The notes under the pieces were generated by a model, which saw only the letters and a list, made by a program, of their open reading frames with translations, searched no databases and was not told the DNA's origin. DNA of 64,000 bases, from assembly GCF_907164915.1 (NCBI RefSeq), contig NC_061866.1, forward strand, positions 45,448,320 to 45,512,319, read 5' to 3'. Shown here piece after piece: positions 1-15,300 of the stretch; positions within the stretch are counted from its first letter, which is position 1; every line of letters starts with the position of its first letter. The position numbers and the translations under genes were made by a program. This stretch comes from Impatiens glandulifera (Eukaryota; Streptophyta; Magnoliopsida; Ericales; Balsaminaceae).

Positions 1-1100
1 TCCACCCTTTCAGAATCCATCCTAGCCCAAGTGATTGGTGAATCATGCACTACATTTAAAGCCCTTTGGTCTGCTTTAGAATGCACATTCACCTCTCAAT
101 CTCAAGCTCATCTAATGCAGCTTCGTCTTCAACTTCAGACGGTAAAGAAGGGCTCACTCCCGATGGCCGAATATTTACAGAAAATAAAATCAATCATCAA
201 TAGTCTCACTGGTGCTGGGCAAAACATATCTCAACAAGATTTCATTCTTTATGCTTTGGGAGGACTCGATCCTGAATACGAATCTCTCACTGTAGCGGTA
301 ATCACTCGCACCGACCACATTGCCATCGAAGACCTCCAAGGAATGCTTCTTATACATGAGATTCGTCTTGAATCACTCCACTCTAACTCTCCAACCGCTA
401 ATCTTGCTTTTGGATCGAGAGGGATTTCGAAACCATCTCACTTCCAACGATCGCGACGTTCGGTCTCCTCTCTGAGTGATTATAGTGCAGAAAATGAAAC
501 TGTTAATAGATTGAGCTCCAATAATTCCAATGGATATCAAATAAATGGGCCTTCAAGTTCATCTAAATTTTCACACTCAGACCGAGCTTCTACTATCGGG
601 TTAGGGGTCATTCTACTAATGGGCCTTCTATTTTGGGTCGTGAGCCCAATAAAAATAAAATACAATGTCAATTGTGTGATAGTTTTGGTCATGCAGCTAA
701 TGTTTGTCGATCGGGTCTGTTTCGTAATATTTGTAACTTTACAGGTCATTCGATTGAAACTTGCCGACGTCGTCAGAATCAAAATTCAACGACACGCTCT
801 GCTATGATGGCTACACCTTTTTCTGTTTATGACTCGACCTGGTATCTCGACTCTAGTGCTACTGACCATATCATGATGAACCTTGACAATCTTAGCATCT
901 CAACTCCATATAATGGTACAGAAACTATTAAAATGGGAGAAGGTAACCCTCTTCCTATTTCTAATATTGGGCAATCATTCAATCCATGTTCCAATAAAAA
1001 CCTTCATCTACGTAATATATTGCATGTCCCATTAATAACAAAAAAATCTTCTAAGTGTTTCCAAATTTTCTGCCAATAATAATATCTTTTTTGGAATTTT
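1..1100 (+). pseudogene. Ty1/copia gag-protease fragment, copy A
   Basis: Open from base 1, so it enters the window from the left. The product matches copia gag of the UBN2 type, followed by a CCHC zinc knuckle (CQLCDSFGHAANVC, near 670-710) and the start of the protease (WYLDSSATDHIM, near 840-875). Frame is lost near 605, where a run of four G replaces the five G of copy B, so the knuckle lies in another frame than the gag. Similarity to copy B (from 2911) stops near 1095, just before an opposite-strand copia LTR. A dead fragment; no LTR of its own is visible. Confidence 0.85.
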
Positions 1101-1135
1101 GAAACGAAGATTACTTTTATACTGTAATCTAGCAA

Positions 1136-1572
1136 TGTGAGATGGGTAAATGCACAGGTTATCCAAGTCTAAAACAGAAGATCAAACACAGAACAAAACA
1201 ATACCAGATTTACGTGGAAAACCCTCTCAACCTAGAGGGTAAAAAACCACGGGGCCAACCAGCAAATTTCACTATAAACAAGAAACATATATAAATGTTC
1301 TTCTCAATTTTAAACATAACAGTTGATGTATACAAACAGAGAAAACTAATATCATTTAGACTTAAGTTAGTCTAAATATAAGACAACAAGAATTTGGAAC
1401 ATGAAGGTGAAAATGTAAGAGATCTATTGTCTCCTTCTCTTCTTCTTCCTCTATTTCTTCTCTTCTTTGCAGAATATCTTCTCTCTCTAGAAGTGATAGA
1501 ATGAACAGAATTCTTAGGTTTTGCTCATTTAATAAAATGTCTGATTGGGCTGGACCCAAAGGCCCAACAATC
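1136..1572 (-). repeat. 3' LTR of the minus-strand copia
   Basis: The right edge is defined by the polypurine tract and TGTTGGG on the minus strand; the left edge (TGTGAGATGGG at 1136) is a best guess. It contains the hairpin-like block near 1210-1255 (GTGGAAAACCCTCTCAAC, then a complementary GAGGGT and ACCACGG) also found in the solo LTR at 25969-26568, which is common near the polyadenylation region of plant copia LTRs. Confidence 0.6.
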
Positions 1573-2909
1573 TCCCCCTCCAGCCCACGGAGAGAGGCAC
1601 ACCAATCTTCAAGTCATCACTTGGTATTCATGCCGACAAGCCGATAATAAAGCTCGATCTTGTCTTTTAGAACAATCTTCGTAAACATGTCTGATGGGTT
1701 CTTATCCGTGTGGATTTTCTTTAGCTTCATCTGTTGGTTTTCTATTATATCTCTTAACCAATGAAACCTCACATCAATATGCTTAGTTCTGAAATGATAT
1801 GTAGCATTCTTGCTATAATCTATGGCACTTTGGCTATCACAAAATAATTGCATCTTATTGTTGCATACCAAGCTCTAGGAGAAATCTAATCATCCACAAT
1901 AACTCCTTACCAGCTTCAGTTGCTGCAATGTATTATGCTTCTGTTGTTGATAAAGCCACATATTTTTGCAACTTGGATTGCCATGACACGGCTCCCCCTG
2001 CAAAAGTAAACACATAACCCAAAGTGGATTTTCTGTGATCTAGATCTCCAGCCATATCAGCATCTGTGTAACCTTCTAACACAACTTCACCATTTCCAAA
2101 ACTCAAACACAAATTGGAAGTGCCTCTTAGATATCTAAGAATCCACTTCATTGCCTCCCAATGTTGTTTTCCTAGATTAGAGAGGAACCTACTTACCACA
2201 CCGATTGCATGCGCTATATTTGGCTTAGTGCAAACCATTGCATACATCAAACTCCCTACAACTGAGAAGTATAGAACACTTGACATTTCATCATTTTCTT
2301 TCTATGTTGATGGACACATCTTCTTGCTCAATTTAAAATGGCTAATAAGTGGACAACTTACTTCCTTTGCTCCTTGCATGTTGAATCTTTCAAGCACCCT
2401 TTCAATGTACTTCTCTTGTGACAACCAAAGTCTCTTAGACTTTCTTTCACGAGTAATCTGCATTCCCAATATCTGACGTGCTTGACCGATGTCTTTCATG
2501 TCTAATGTTTTGGACATCTCCTTCTTCAACATGGTTATTATCTGAGCATCATGTCCTACAATCAACATATCATCAACATAAAGTAAAAGGATTAGAAACT
2601 TTCCATTATAAAATCTTTTGAAGTAAACACACGGATCTGTCTTGGTTCTCTAGTACTCATGACTCATCATAAAAGAGTCAAATTTCTTGTACCACTATCT
2701 CGGAGCTTGTTTCAAACCGTATAGACTCTTCTTCAATTTGCAAACCATGTTCTCATTTTCTTTCACTTCAAATCCCTTTGGTTGCACCATGTAGATCTCT
2801 TCTTTTAAGTTACCATGAAGAAATGCAGTTTTTACATCAAGTTGCTCAAGTTCAAGGTCTAAGTTAGCTACTAGACCTAACACTGTACGAATGGAAGTCA
2901 TCTTTACCA
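1136..2909 (-). mobile_element. Ty1/copia 3' half, minus strand
   Basis: Reading the minus strand from 2909 downward: the reverse transcriptase start (VVKMTSIRTVLGLVA, then QLDVKTAFLHGNLKEEIYM), the catalytic YVDDML near 2565-2585, then the RNase H region (GYTDADMAGDLDHRKSTLGY near 2030-2080; DSQSAIDYSKN near 1810-1840). Several frame breaks separate these blocks. A polypurine tract (GGAGGGGGAGAT) precedes TGTTGGGCC at about 1572, which starts the 3' LTR. Gag, protease, integrase and the 5' LTR are absent: the element is cut exactly where copy B of the plus-strand copia begins. Confidence 0.85.
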
Positions 2910-5811
2910 CGGTAAAGAAGGGCTCACTCCCGATGGGCGAATATTTACAGAAAATAAAATCAATCATCGATAATCTCGCTGGTTCTGGGCAAAACATATC
3001 TCAACAAGATTTCATTCTTTATGCTTTGGGAGGACTCGGTCCTGAATACAAATCTCTCACCATAGCGGTAACCACTCGCACCGACCACATCGCCATCAAA
3101 GACCTCCAAAGAATGCTTCTTACACATGAGATTCGTCTTGAATCACTCCACTCTAACTTTCCAACCGCTAATCTTGCTTTTGGATCGAGAGGGATTTTGA
3201 AACCATCTCACTTCCAACGATCGCGACGTTCGGTCTCCTCTCTAAGTGATTATAGTGTAGAAAATGAAAATGTTAATAGATTGAGCTCCAATAATTCCAA
3301 TGGATATCAAATAAATGGGCCTTCAAGTTCATCTAAGTTTTCACACTCCGACCGAGCTTCTACTATCGGGTTAGGGGGTCCTTCTACTAATGGGCCCTCT
3401 ATTTTGGGCCGTGGGGCCAATAACAATAAAATACAATGTCAATTGTGTGATCGTTTTGGTCATGTGGCTAATGTTTGTCGATTGGGTCTGTTTCGTAATA
3501 TTTGCAACTTTACAGGTCATTCGATTGAAACTTGCCGACGTCGTCAAAATCAAAATTCAATGACACTCTACTATGATGACTACACCTTCTTCTGTTTATG
3601 ACTCGACCTGATATCCCGACTCTAATGTTACTGACCATCTAATAACGAACCTTGACAATCTTAGCATCTCAACTCCATATAATGGTACAGAAATTATTAA
3701 AATGGGAGACGGTAACTCTCTTCCTATTTCTAATATTGGGCAATCATTCATTCCATGTTCCAATAAAAACCTTCATCTACGTAATATATTGCATGTCCCA
3801 TTAATAACAAAAAATCTTCTAAGTGTTTCCAAATTTTCTGCCGATAATAATATCTTTTTTGAATTTCATCCAAATTATTGTATTGTCAAGGATCAGGTCA
3901 TAAAGAGGGAACTCCGTCGCGACACACTTAAAAATGGGCTATATCGCCTAAACTCAATCGTCAACCCTCCGCCCACTCATCAAGCTCTTATTGGAACACG
4001 TTCATCTGCCAACTCTTGGCATCATCGTCTTGGACACCCTTCATTATCAACATCAACCTTTATTATGTCTTCTTTTCATTTACCTATTATTGGCAACAAG
4101 AAATTAAGTTTTTGTGAATCTTGTCAATATGGAAAAACACACAAAATTCATTTTCCTATTTCTCAATCTCGTTGTAAGTCTTCATTATAATTAATACATT
4201 CTGACGTTTGGGGTCCTGCTCCTCTTTTCTATACCAGCGGTTTTTGATATTTTGTCCATTTTATCGATGACTACAGCCGCTTTACTTAGCTAAATCTTAT
4301 TTATAGAAAATCTGAGGTCTTGCCAAGTTTTATTAAATTTAAGACACTTGTTGAAAATCAATTAAACACATCTATCAAAACTCTACAATCTGATTGGGGA
4401 GGCGAATATAGGAGTCTGAAATCTTATCTTGAAAATCATGACATCCAACACCGTCTATCATGCCCTCATACAAGTGAACAAAATGGTATTGCTGAACGCA
4501 AGATATGCCACTTTGTAGAAATTAGTCTCACTCTTCTTTTTCATGCTTCTACGCCCCTATCTAATTAGGATGATGCGTTTCTGACAAGTACATATCTCAT
4601 TAATCGTCTTCCTTGATCAAATGGTAAGCCTCGTCAATCTCCCTTTGAAATTCTTTTCAATCGTCCTCCTAACTATCTATTCCTTAAAACTTTTAGATGT
4701 TTTTGTTTTCCCTCACTTGATCATATAACTCTCACAAAATTGATTTTTGAACTCTAAAATGTATTTTCTTGGCTATAGTCCAAATCACAAAGGCTATCGT
4801 TGTCTACACCTTCCTTCCGGTAGAATATATCTCTCGTCACGTCACTTTTGATGAACAAACATTTCCATTTAAAAGTACATTATCAAAATCTACCAATCTT
4901 TCTACACCATCAGTCTCTCCAATATCGCACTTTCCTTTTCTGCCACGTTCATCACCACCAATCTCCCCAATTTTAACATCGCAAATCCCTGTAGTACCAT
5001 CTTCTCCAACATCCGAACACTCATCATCATCATCAAACTCCAACCATCCATCTTTACCAATCAACTCGCCAACATCAAACTCCTATCCACCATCATCAAC
5101 AACCAACTCATCTTCAATCAATCCTCCTACTCCCATACGTGGACTTCCCACTGTTATACATGTTCCTGAATGTTCCTCTCATCATATGATCACACATGCC
5201 AAAACTCGTTCCCTTCACAATGCTAACATTGCCACCACCTCCACCTCTCCACCCGCATGTTTCTCCACCGCCAATAAAGATACTCAATGGCGTTCTGCCA
5301 TGGAAAATGAGTTTAATGTTCTAATTCAAAACAAGACATGGTCTCTTGTTCCTCGATCCTCGCAGAATATCGTGGGTTGCAAATGAGTTTTCAAAATCAA
5401 ACAAAGAGCCGATGGTTCCATTGAACGCCATAAGGCTCGTTTAGTTGCAAAGGGATTTCATCAACAAGAAGACATTGACTATCTTGAAACATTCAACCCA
5501 GTTGTCAAACATACTATTATCCGAACCATCCTCTCACTTGCCGTCACTCGTCAATGGCCTATTCATCAACTCGATGTTAGCAATGTCTTTCTACATGGAA
5601 CTCTACACGAGGAAGTTTTATGTCTTAACCGCATGGGTTCACTCATCCTGATTATCCTAATTATGTGTGCAAACTTCACAAAGCACTCTATGGACTCAAA
5701 CAAACTCTCCGTGAATGGTATACTACATTAAAATCTACTCTTAGCTCTTCTTTCCATTGGTTTTCAAGAATCCAGAAATGATTCTTCTTTATTCATGTAC
5801 CACTCTCTACA
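2910..5811 (+). mobile_element. Ty1/copia relic, copy B, no LTRs
   Basis: Begins inside gag (TVKKGSLPMGEYLQKIKSI) and runs through zinc knuckle (CQLCDRFGHVANVC near 3440-3480), degraded protease, GAG-pre-integrase (WHHRLGHPSLSTSTF near 4018-4060), integrase core (TSEQNGIAERK near 4470-4500) and the start of reverse transcriptase (RHKARLVAKGFHQQEDIDY near 5425-5480; QLDVSNVFLHGTLHEE near 5565-5610). Frame breaks and stops occur near 3560, 4190, 4570 and 5385. Homology fades near 5811 before the YVDD motif. It shares about 960 bp with copy A but has different lesions, so the two decayed independently. Confidence 0.85.
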
Positions 5812-6259
5812 GAATAGATCCTTAATATTTTTGGGATTCGAATTTGAGACAATTTTACTAAATAATTACTACCTTTAAGTTGAGTAATTTAAAGGTCTAA
5901 CTCTTAAGAATTTGGCCATTTGTAATTTATACCCACTTAGACGTAAAGTCTTTGTTTCAATTGACGGGACTTAATTTTAATTTTTTTTCCAAATGTATTA
6001 CATTATCTTATATTTTCTTCCATCAAATTATTCTTCTTCATTCACAATTATTTATTTAAGAGAAAAAGAGAGAAGTGCAGACAAAATACTGTAGGGTCCA
6101 AGTTCTAGTCCTAAAGTGTATAATTAGAGCATTATGAAGATGTATGTACATGAATAAAATTAAACTCATCAATAAATAATTATAAATTTCTCTACACACA
6201 CAAAAAAAAAATTATTTTATAAAAATTACATTTAGTTACATATATAACACCAGATGTCA
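5812..6259. other. no gene seen
   Basis: AT-rich spacer between the copia relic and the reductase pseudogene. No open frame, repeat boundary or RNA gene could be supported on either strand. Confidence 0.5.
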
Positions 6260-6345
6260 TGCTTAGCTCAACCCAAACATATGAGAAACTAGTAAATATT
6301 TCCAAATAAATTCATGAAAATGGATGAACATTAACATCAAAAGAA

Positions 6346-7287
<942 letters not shown>

Positions 7288-8843
7288 CACGCTCTCTCCA
7301 AAATTATTCACATCATCATAGTATTTTCTCTTTCTTAGATATATATATATATATATATATTTCTCTCTCTTCATTTATCTTTATCAATTAATTGTTTTTC
7401 TATCCCTTACCATATATATATTCACACTAATAATATATAAAATATATATTTTTTTATTAATTCTATTAACTTTCATCATTAATTATTCTATGTCTGTTAC
7501 TCTTTTATATATATATATATATTAATATTTTTTTTATTAATTATTTTAAAAATAAACCTAATGATTCGTCTAAAATATTATATATATTAATCACCTCTCT
7601 CCAAAATGATCAACATCATCGTCATCATAGGTATTTTCTCTTTCTTAAATATATATATTTCTCTCTCTTCTTTCATTCTGAAATCAGACCCCCTTAGATC
7701 TTTATTTGTTATAGAAAGTGGTTGATTATACATATTTTGAAAAGGTCTTTATTTGTTATTGATGCAATGACTATTTTTTTCTTGAGTTTTTGTAGACGTA
7801 ATGTTGTCATTTTCATAGGGAGAACGAGGCTTTCATTTATTTCAAAGAAGATCCATATTTGTGTAATGTGGTATGAACTCTTGAGCTCAAGTCTAAACTT
7901 CTTATCATATATTTTTATTAGTTCTTGAAATATAACTTTTCTTCTCTATTATATATGTTTCGTCTCTCCTTAAGTCTTATTTTGTTATTCAAAGACAGAT
8001 GAGAGCAAAGTTATCTAGAGACTATATATATATATATATAATAATTCCCGATTTGTTTGGTTGGTTTCAAGTCCTTTTAGTCATCAGTTTAATATGTTGT
8101 TTTTTAATATTTCAATTGATGTTTTGATGGAGATGATGGGTTCATTGGATTCAAGATTAAACAACTTTGATTTTTTTATTAGGTTTTGGCGATAATGGTG
8201 CTATCATGGTTATGCAAAGTTGTTTTTGGTGATAATCGTGTTATCATGCCTGAAGGTGTGAGCATTGGTAAGTCAGTGAAATTTAGATCATTTTATCATA
8301 AAATTCATTTGTAAAAAGATTTTTAATTTTTCTATTACATTAATTCTTGATTTTATTTGGTTTATTTCAGGTACTTTCAGTCATTATATGTCATTATACT
8401 TATAGATGCAAGCTATTGTCTAAATGTTTGTTTACTTAAAATATTTTAATTTTGAGATAATTGTGTTTAACTTTAGATTTCTTATGTATACACTAACTTG
8501 AAATAATTTGTTTAATACTTATAATTTTAATGAAATAATAATGTGTTTTATGAATTTAATTTTATTGTGCAACTACTATTTTTATCTACTAATTTTATGG
8601 TATATTTTAGTTTTGATACTCCTATTTTTATTAAAAAAATGTTAATAAAAATAAACTCAATAAATATAACCTACCATCTATATATATTAATAATTTTTAT
8701 TAAATATTTCATCTAAATAATTTGATTATTTATAAAAAAAATTCAAATATAATAAACCTTCTCATTAAAAAGTCATTTGAGATTTGTATTAAATATTAAT
8801 ATTAATTATGAAAACTATTTAGGAGATTTAAATTGTAATACAT
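7288..8843. repeat. tandem duplication, unit 1
   Basis: A 1556-bp unit from CACGCTCTCTCC to the end of TTTAGGAGATTTAAATTGTAA, repeated head to tail in the next unit. Each unit contains two related starts about 300 bp apart (CTCTCTCCAAAAT...TCATCATAG...TATTTTCTCTTTC), TA runs, a short open frame of 68 codons (7722-7928) and phrases resembling splice sites (GGTAAGTCAGTG near 8268; TTTCAGGTAC near 8366). I do not recognise a protein. It could be a non-autonomous transposon or a fragment of a transcribed gene. Confidence 0.8.
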
Positions 8844-10488
<1,645 letters not shown>

Positions 10489-10626
10489 TATACTTGCATT
10501 GCATTGAATATGTTCACACTAATGGATAATAAATATTATTATAACCTCTAATTAATTCAGTTTTATTCTAATTTATAACTAATTATTATAAATAAAATTA
10601 ACTGATAATAAATATTATTATAACCT

Positions 10627-11018
10627 TAAGAAGATCCATATTTGTGTAATATGGTATGAACTCTTGAGCTACCACATATGGTAAGTCTAAACTTCTTATC
10701 ATATATTTTTATTAGTTCTTGAAATATAACTTTTCTTCTCTATTATGTTTCGTCTCTTTTAAGTCTTATTTTGTTATTCAAATACAGATGAGAGCAAAGT
10801 TTTCTAGAGACTATATATATACATAATAATTCCCGATTTGTTTGTTTGGTTTCAAGTCCTTTTAGTCGTCACTTTAATATGTTGATTTTTAATATTTCAA
10901 TTGATGTTTTGATGGAGATAATGGGTTCATTGAATTCAAGATTAAACAACTTTGATTTTTTTATTAGGTTTTGGCGATAATGGTGCTATCATGGTTATGC
11001 AAAGTTGTTTTTAGTGAT
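10627..11018. repeat. partial third copy of the duplicated unit
   Basis: Matches 7846-8225 of unit 1, from AAGATCCATATTTGTG to AAAGTTGTTTTT, with small insertions (for example around 10670-10685) and more substitutions than units 1 and 2 have between them. This suggests it is an older copy. Confidence 0.75.
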
Positions 11019-11639
11019 ATATAGTTATTTTGTGTATTAATTTTAAAGAAATTATTATTATTTTAAACAGTCATTAAGACTATTTCTAAAATGATTTTTA
11101 AGAAATAAAAATTAAGTGATTACTTTTTAAATGTAAAAAAAAAATCGTTTTTTTTTTTACATTTCAATCATATTTTCAATAATTCTTAAATGCAATTAAC
11201 GATAATTATGATGAAATACATTTTTATTAATAAAATTCACTTTTTATTTTATGACAGTCTTATCAAGAAAAATTATATATTTCTTAAAACAGATTAATAT
11301 GGATAATAACCATAACTTTTAACATAATTGTTTTAATGGAAAATTAACAACAATCTTTATCCGTTTAAAAAAAAAGTCAATAATGCTTTTATTATCCTAT
11401 TGATTGTGGATTATGTGGAGTGATTAATTAATGGTATTTTGATTTTCATATAATTATTTGTTGGGTATAAAATAAATAATTAAAATTATGGAGCTTGTAT
11501 TTAATGTAAAAAAAAATCAAATTATTGTTAAGGGACTTAAGTTGGTCTAATTTATTTTATATAAATATGTATTAGAAAGAATTGAACCCAATCAACTATA
11601 TTATTATTATTATTATTATTTTTTAAAATTTGGGATATA
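11019..11639. other. AT-rich spacer, no gene seen
   Basis: Low-complexity AT-rich DNA with a TTA run at 11601-11620. No supported feature. Confidence 0.5.
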
Positions 11640-11654
11640 TATATAATAACTTCG

Positions 11655-11850
11655 TAGAACACCTACATTTGGGTAGAGTCGGATCTAAGCGTTGGCTAGG
11701 GAAACGTCCTGTAGTAAGAGGAGTAGTTATGAACCCTGTAGACCATCCCCATGGGGTTGGGAAGGGAGAGCCCCAATTGGTAGAAAACAAACCCACAACC
11801 CCTTGGGGTTATCCTGCACTTGGAAGAAGAAGTAGAAAAATGAGCAGTTA
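11655..11850 (+). pseudogene. rpl2: nuclear copy of plastid rpl2 3' part
   Basis: Translates to the C-terminal part of plastid ribosomal protein L2 ([25 protein letters not shown], then [15 protein letters not shown]). The stretch between DHPHG and TTPWG is scrambled by small compensating indels, and the last codons of rpl2 are missing where ndhF sequence begins. A transferred, decayed plastid fragment, not a working gene. Confidence 0.9.
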
Positions 11851-12561
11851 CTCTTGTTGTGAACAGAGCTATTATTGCAAAAATATGTGAATACAACCAA
11901 CTATCATTAAGAATTTCATCTTTAGACCAAAAACAAGCAAGGGGTGGAATACCACAAAGAGAGAGTGTACCTAAAAAAAAGCGTTTTTTTTATAATTGGC
12001 ACGTGTTTTGTTAAATCCCCAATAAGAATCATATTCTGACTTTTATCTGACGAATATCCAACAATAGCTTCCATTGAATGAATAACCGAACCAGATGCTA
12101 AAAACAATAATGCTTTCGAATAAGCATGAGTAATTAAATGAAATAAAGCAATTCGATAAGATCCCATACCTAAAGTAAACATCATATAACCCAATTGAGA
12201 CATTGTAGAATAGGCTAAACCCCTCTTAATGTCTTTTTGAGCCAGAGCTAAAGTGACTCCTAAAAATAATGTTATTATACCAATTAACGAGATTAAATTC
12301 ATTATATAAGGTATGGTTATGAAAAGAGGAAGAATACGAGTTACAAGAAAAATGCCCGTTGCTCGCTGAAATAGGAGTAGATCCCTCCATAGCATCGGGT
12401 AACCACACATGAAGAGGGAATTGTGCAGATTTAGCAACTGCGCCGGCAAATAATAGAACAACACACAAAATAACCAACAAAACATCAACCTCATTATTTA
12501 AAATATTGAATATTTCGAATAAATCCTGAAATTCAAAACTACCTGTTATCCAATAAAAACC
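11850..12561 (-). pseudogene. ndhF: nuclear copy of plastid ndhF middle part
   Basis: On the minus strand this reads as NAD(P)H dehydrogenase subunit 5: [16 protein letters not shown] near 12515-12560, [18 protein letters not shown], then [20 protein letters not shown] and [20 protein letters not shown], and finally [15 protein letters not shown] near 11925-11960. Two breaks are clear: about 26 nt missing near 12365 (the segment between PISA and GIFLV), and a frame shift in an A/T run near 11975-11990. It abuts the rpl2 fragment in the opposite orientation. Confidence 0.92.
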
Positions 12562-12734
12562 TTAATTTTTTTTTATATTTTCACACAAATAAATTTTATA
12601 TTTTTTTTAATAAAATAAAAAATTATATGTATTTTTTATTTATTTAAAAATTAAATATTTTAAAAACAAATAACATTTCTCTCACCTATAGTTTATATAT
12701 ATTAATTTACTTTCTTAATTTTTTTCACTCTCAT

Positions 12735-12780
<46 letters not shown>

Positions 12781-12884
12781 TTAGTAATTATATAAGAGAA
12801 AATTTGAGAATTATTATTATTATTATCATAATTATTTTTATATATATTAATTTTTTCTTGTGACGTTCATCGCGTCGTCTTCTA
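12562..12884. other. AT-rich spacer with TA run
   Basis: A TA microsatellite at about 12737-12775; otherwise nothing supported. Confidence 0.6.
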
Positions 12885-12885
12885 C

Positions 12886-13147
12886 TAACCTTCCATGCTG
12901 TAACTACATATATCCTTAAGGTACACATTGATTTTTCTGAGTTTTGATTGATCTTGTATTCTGTTACACTTTTTGGTAGACGACATACCAGAAAATTGTT
13001 TTGTTGCAGGACATCGTAGATGGTGAGTGCATCGTCTTCTTCCCCTGATGAGACGATGATGGCGATGAAGACGACGAGGAAGAGGAGAGATGAGAAGAAT
13101 CGGAGGAGTGACGTGATAGTCGTAGGATACCAAGTGTAGGATGACAA
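12886..13147 (-). pseudogene. DUF538 protein, frameshifted and truncated
   Basis: Starts with a plausible secretory signal peptide (LLRFFSSLLFLVVFIAIIV), then the DUF538 opening (LTIYDVLQQNNF, then LPKSVTEYKINQN). One base is missing in an A run near 12944: the next family block (KINVYLKDICSYSMEG) is in another frame and ends at a stop at about 12886. DUF538 proteins normally continue for about 80 more residues. The GGTTAGT at the break could alternatively be an intron donor, but I see no downstream exon. Function of the family is poorly known. Confidence 0.7.
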
Positions 13148-13409
13148 AGAGAGATTCTTACTTTCTCATCTCCTTTAATAAATAAAACTTTTATATAATT
13201 TTCAGAGGAGAGTTTACCTTCCACCATTTTCTCAACTTTTGATTTCTAAAAGTTGTCTAAATAAATTTTATTCTTCCTAATTGCTTAAAGTTTGAGCCAA
13301 TTTTAACTTTTTTATAATTGAATCTAGGGTTAATTATGAGATTATATAAAAATTCATCACTTTACTTCCAACTCTAGGCATTGTTTAATTCGATTATGCA
13401 TAACAATTG

Positions 13410-15300
13410 TTGTCACAGATTTGCCTGATTCACTCGAGGGAGCTCAGCAAGGTTTTGGTTTAATCCATGAATTTCTTAGTCACATAGAAAGATCTTTTGT
13501 TTTGGTAAAATGAAACTATTTATTCATTAATGTTATCATACTATGCTGATGCTTATTTATAACCATTATGAAAACCAGGTACAAGTTATTGATAGTTCAT
13601 CTGAACAGCCAGAATACGAATATGATTCAGTTCGGCTTAAAATATAATTGTTTATTCTAGAGCTTTCTGAAAAACCATGTTGGGTAGATTATAAATAAAT
13701 TGATCTTCCCGAAGCATATGAGAAATGGGCATCATTCAAGGAAAATATTAAAGGACGTGACATTATATGTTTTTTGTATTAGTGCTGCCACTGGAAAGGG
13801 TACCCACAAAGTGATACCTGTAGCTTATGAACTCATACTGGCTCAAAGAGAAGACTGTATAAATAAAGTTCTTACCCTTTATTTAAAAGAAATCTTAATA
13901 TCTCTAAAATATTTAAAATCTTATATTAATGTTTAGATACAAAATTATTTCTAAATATTGCTCTCTTTTAGAGTGGGATGTCTCAATTTGCATTGTATCT
14001 CAACTATGGACATCTTTCTCTATCTATAAATTTATTAACAGTTTTTTTTGAAGTATATTACACACGTGTTTATGAATGAACCTATAAACATATTTTTGTT
14101 TGTGATGATGATACAAAGCATAAACTCTTTATTTTTTTGTTAGATTCTCTTTTCATTACTAAACATGAATTGATAATTATATAACTGACAACTTTTCATT
14201 TCAGTTACATAGATTGAAAGATGTTTGGTAGTTTATAACAAAATGGATCATCCAGAAGCACATGAAAAATGGGTATCATTCAAGGAAATTTTGAAGGACG
14301 TGGTATTAAATGTTTTTGTATGAGTGTTGTCACGAGAAATGGTACACTAAAAGTGATATATGCAGCTTATAAACTCATATTGGCTCAAAGAGAAACAATA
14401 TAAATCAAGGTCTTACCTTTTTTAAAAGAAATTTTAATGTCTCTAGAATATTTGAAGTATCATATTAATGTTTAGATACAAATTTGTTTTCAAATATTAC
14501 TCTCTTTCAGAGTGGGAGGTTTCTATTTTCATTGTATCTCAGCCAAATACATCAACGTTTTTTCAGAAATATAATGCAAAAGTGTTTATGAATGAACCTA
14601 TAAACATATTTTTGGTTGTGATGATGATACAAAACATAAACCCTTTATTTTTTATGTTGGATTCTCTTTTTATTACTAAACTTGAATTGATAATTGTATA
14701 ACTGACCACTTTTCATTATAGTTGCATAGATTCAGAAAGAAGATTTTGATACAAGAGAGAAAAATATTATGGTTAAATATAGTGACGAGAATAAAGTGAC
14801 AGTTATAATGTAGTTAATTGTGAAGAGTGTGTTATGAAATTATTTTAGTTGTATCAGATTTCAGCACGTATTGGAAGTATGTGGAGTATACAAGTCTTTG
14901 TCTAAATTTTGGTGTAAAGGAGGTGACACCATTTTTGTTGGAGAGGTTAAATTTAGGTTTTTCTTCTTCCAACGATTTTGTATCTTCTTAATGATTAGTT
15001 ATGAAAACACATTTTGCAGATGGAGATGACATGGAATGACTCTAATGGACCAGATGGCCTAAATGGAATTAAAATCTTAGCTTTCATCTACACAACATGT
15101 AAACATAACTGATCATTTTTCATTACATTACATAGATTTAAAAAGAAGATTTCAACACATCTTAGAAGCAAGTTGATATAGAAGTCTTTGTCTAAACTTG
15201 GTGTAATGGAAGGTGACACCGTTTTTGTTGAAGAGGTTAAATTTAGCTTATTCCAACGATTTAGTATTTCTTAATGATTGTTATGAACACATTTTGCAGA
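13410..15300 (+). pseudogene. Obg-type GTPase fragments (ObgM-like), broken
   Basis: Several blocks match plant Obg GTPases in order. 13410-13510: G3 neighbourhood ([29 protein letters not shown]), then a donor GTAAAA. 13578-13900: VIDSSSEQPEYEYDSVRL, the G4 region (IDLPEAYEKWASFKEN) and G5 (CISAATGKGTHKVI). 14225-14400: a second, worse copy of G4/G5. 14730-15060: DSERRF, GGDTIFVGE, an intron, then MEMTWNDSNGPDG. 15125-15300: a second copy of the C-terminal block (RRFQHILEAS, LGVMEGDTVFVEE). Stops and frame shifts are frequent. Introns are kept, so this is a genomic copy, not a retrocopy. The duplicated blocks and the Helitron-like end at 15613 suggest Helitron capture (inference). Confidence 0.75.

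Noticed and set aside
7722..7928. 68-codon frame repeated at 9285-9491
   Set aside because: Its conservation is explained by the recent DNA duplication; no family recognised and no codon-level evidence of selection.
11696..11896. Minus-strand frame spanning the rpl2/ndhF join
   Set aside because: Chimeric accident of two decayed plastid fragments.
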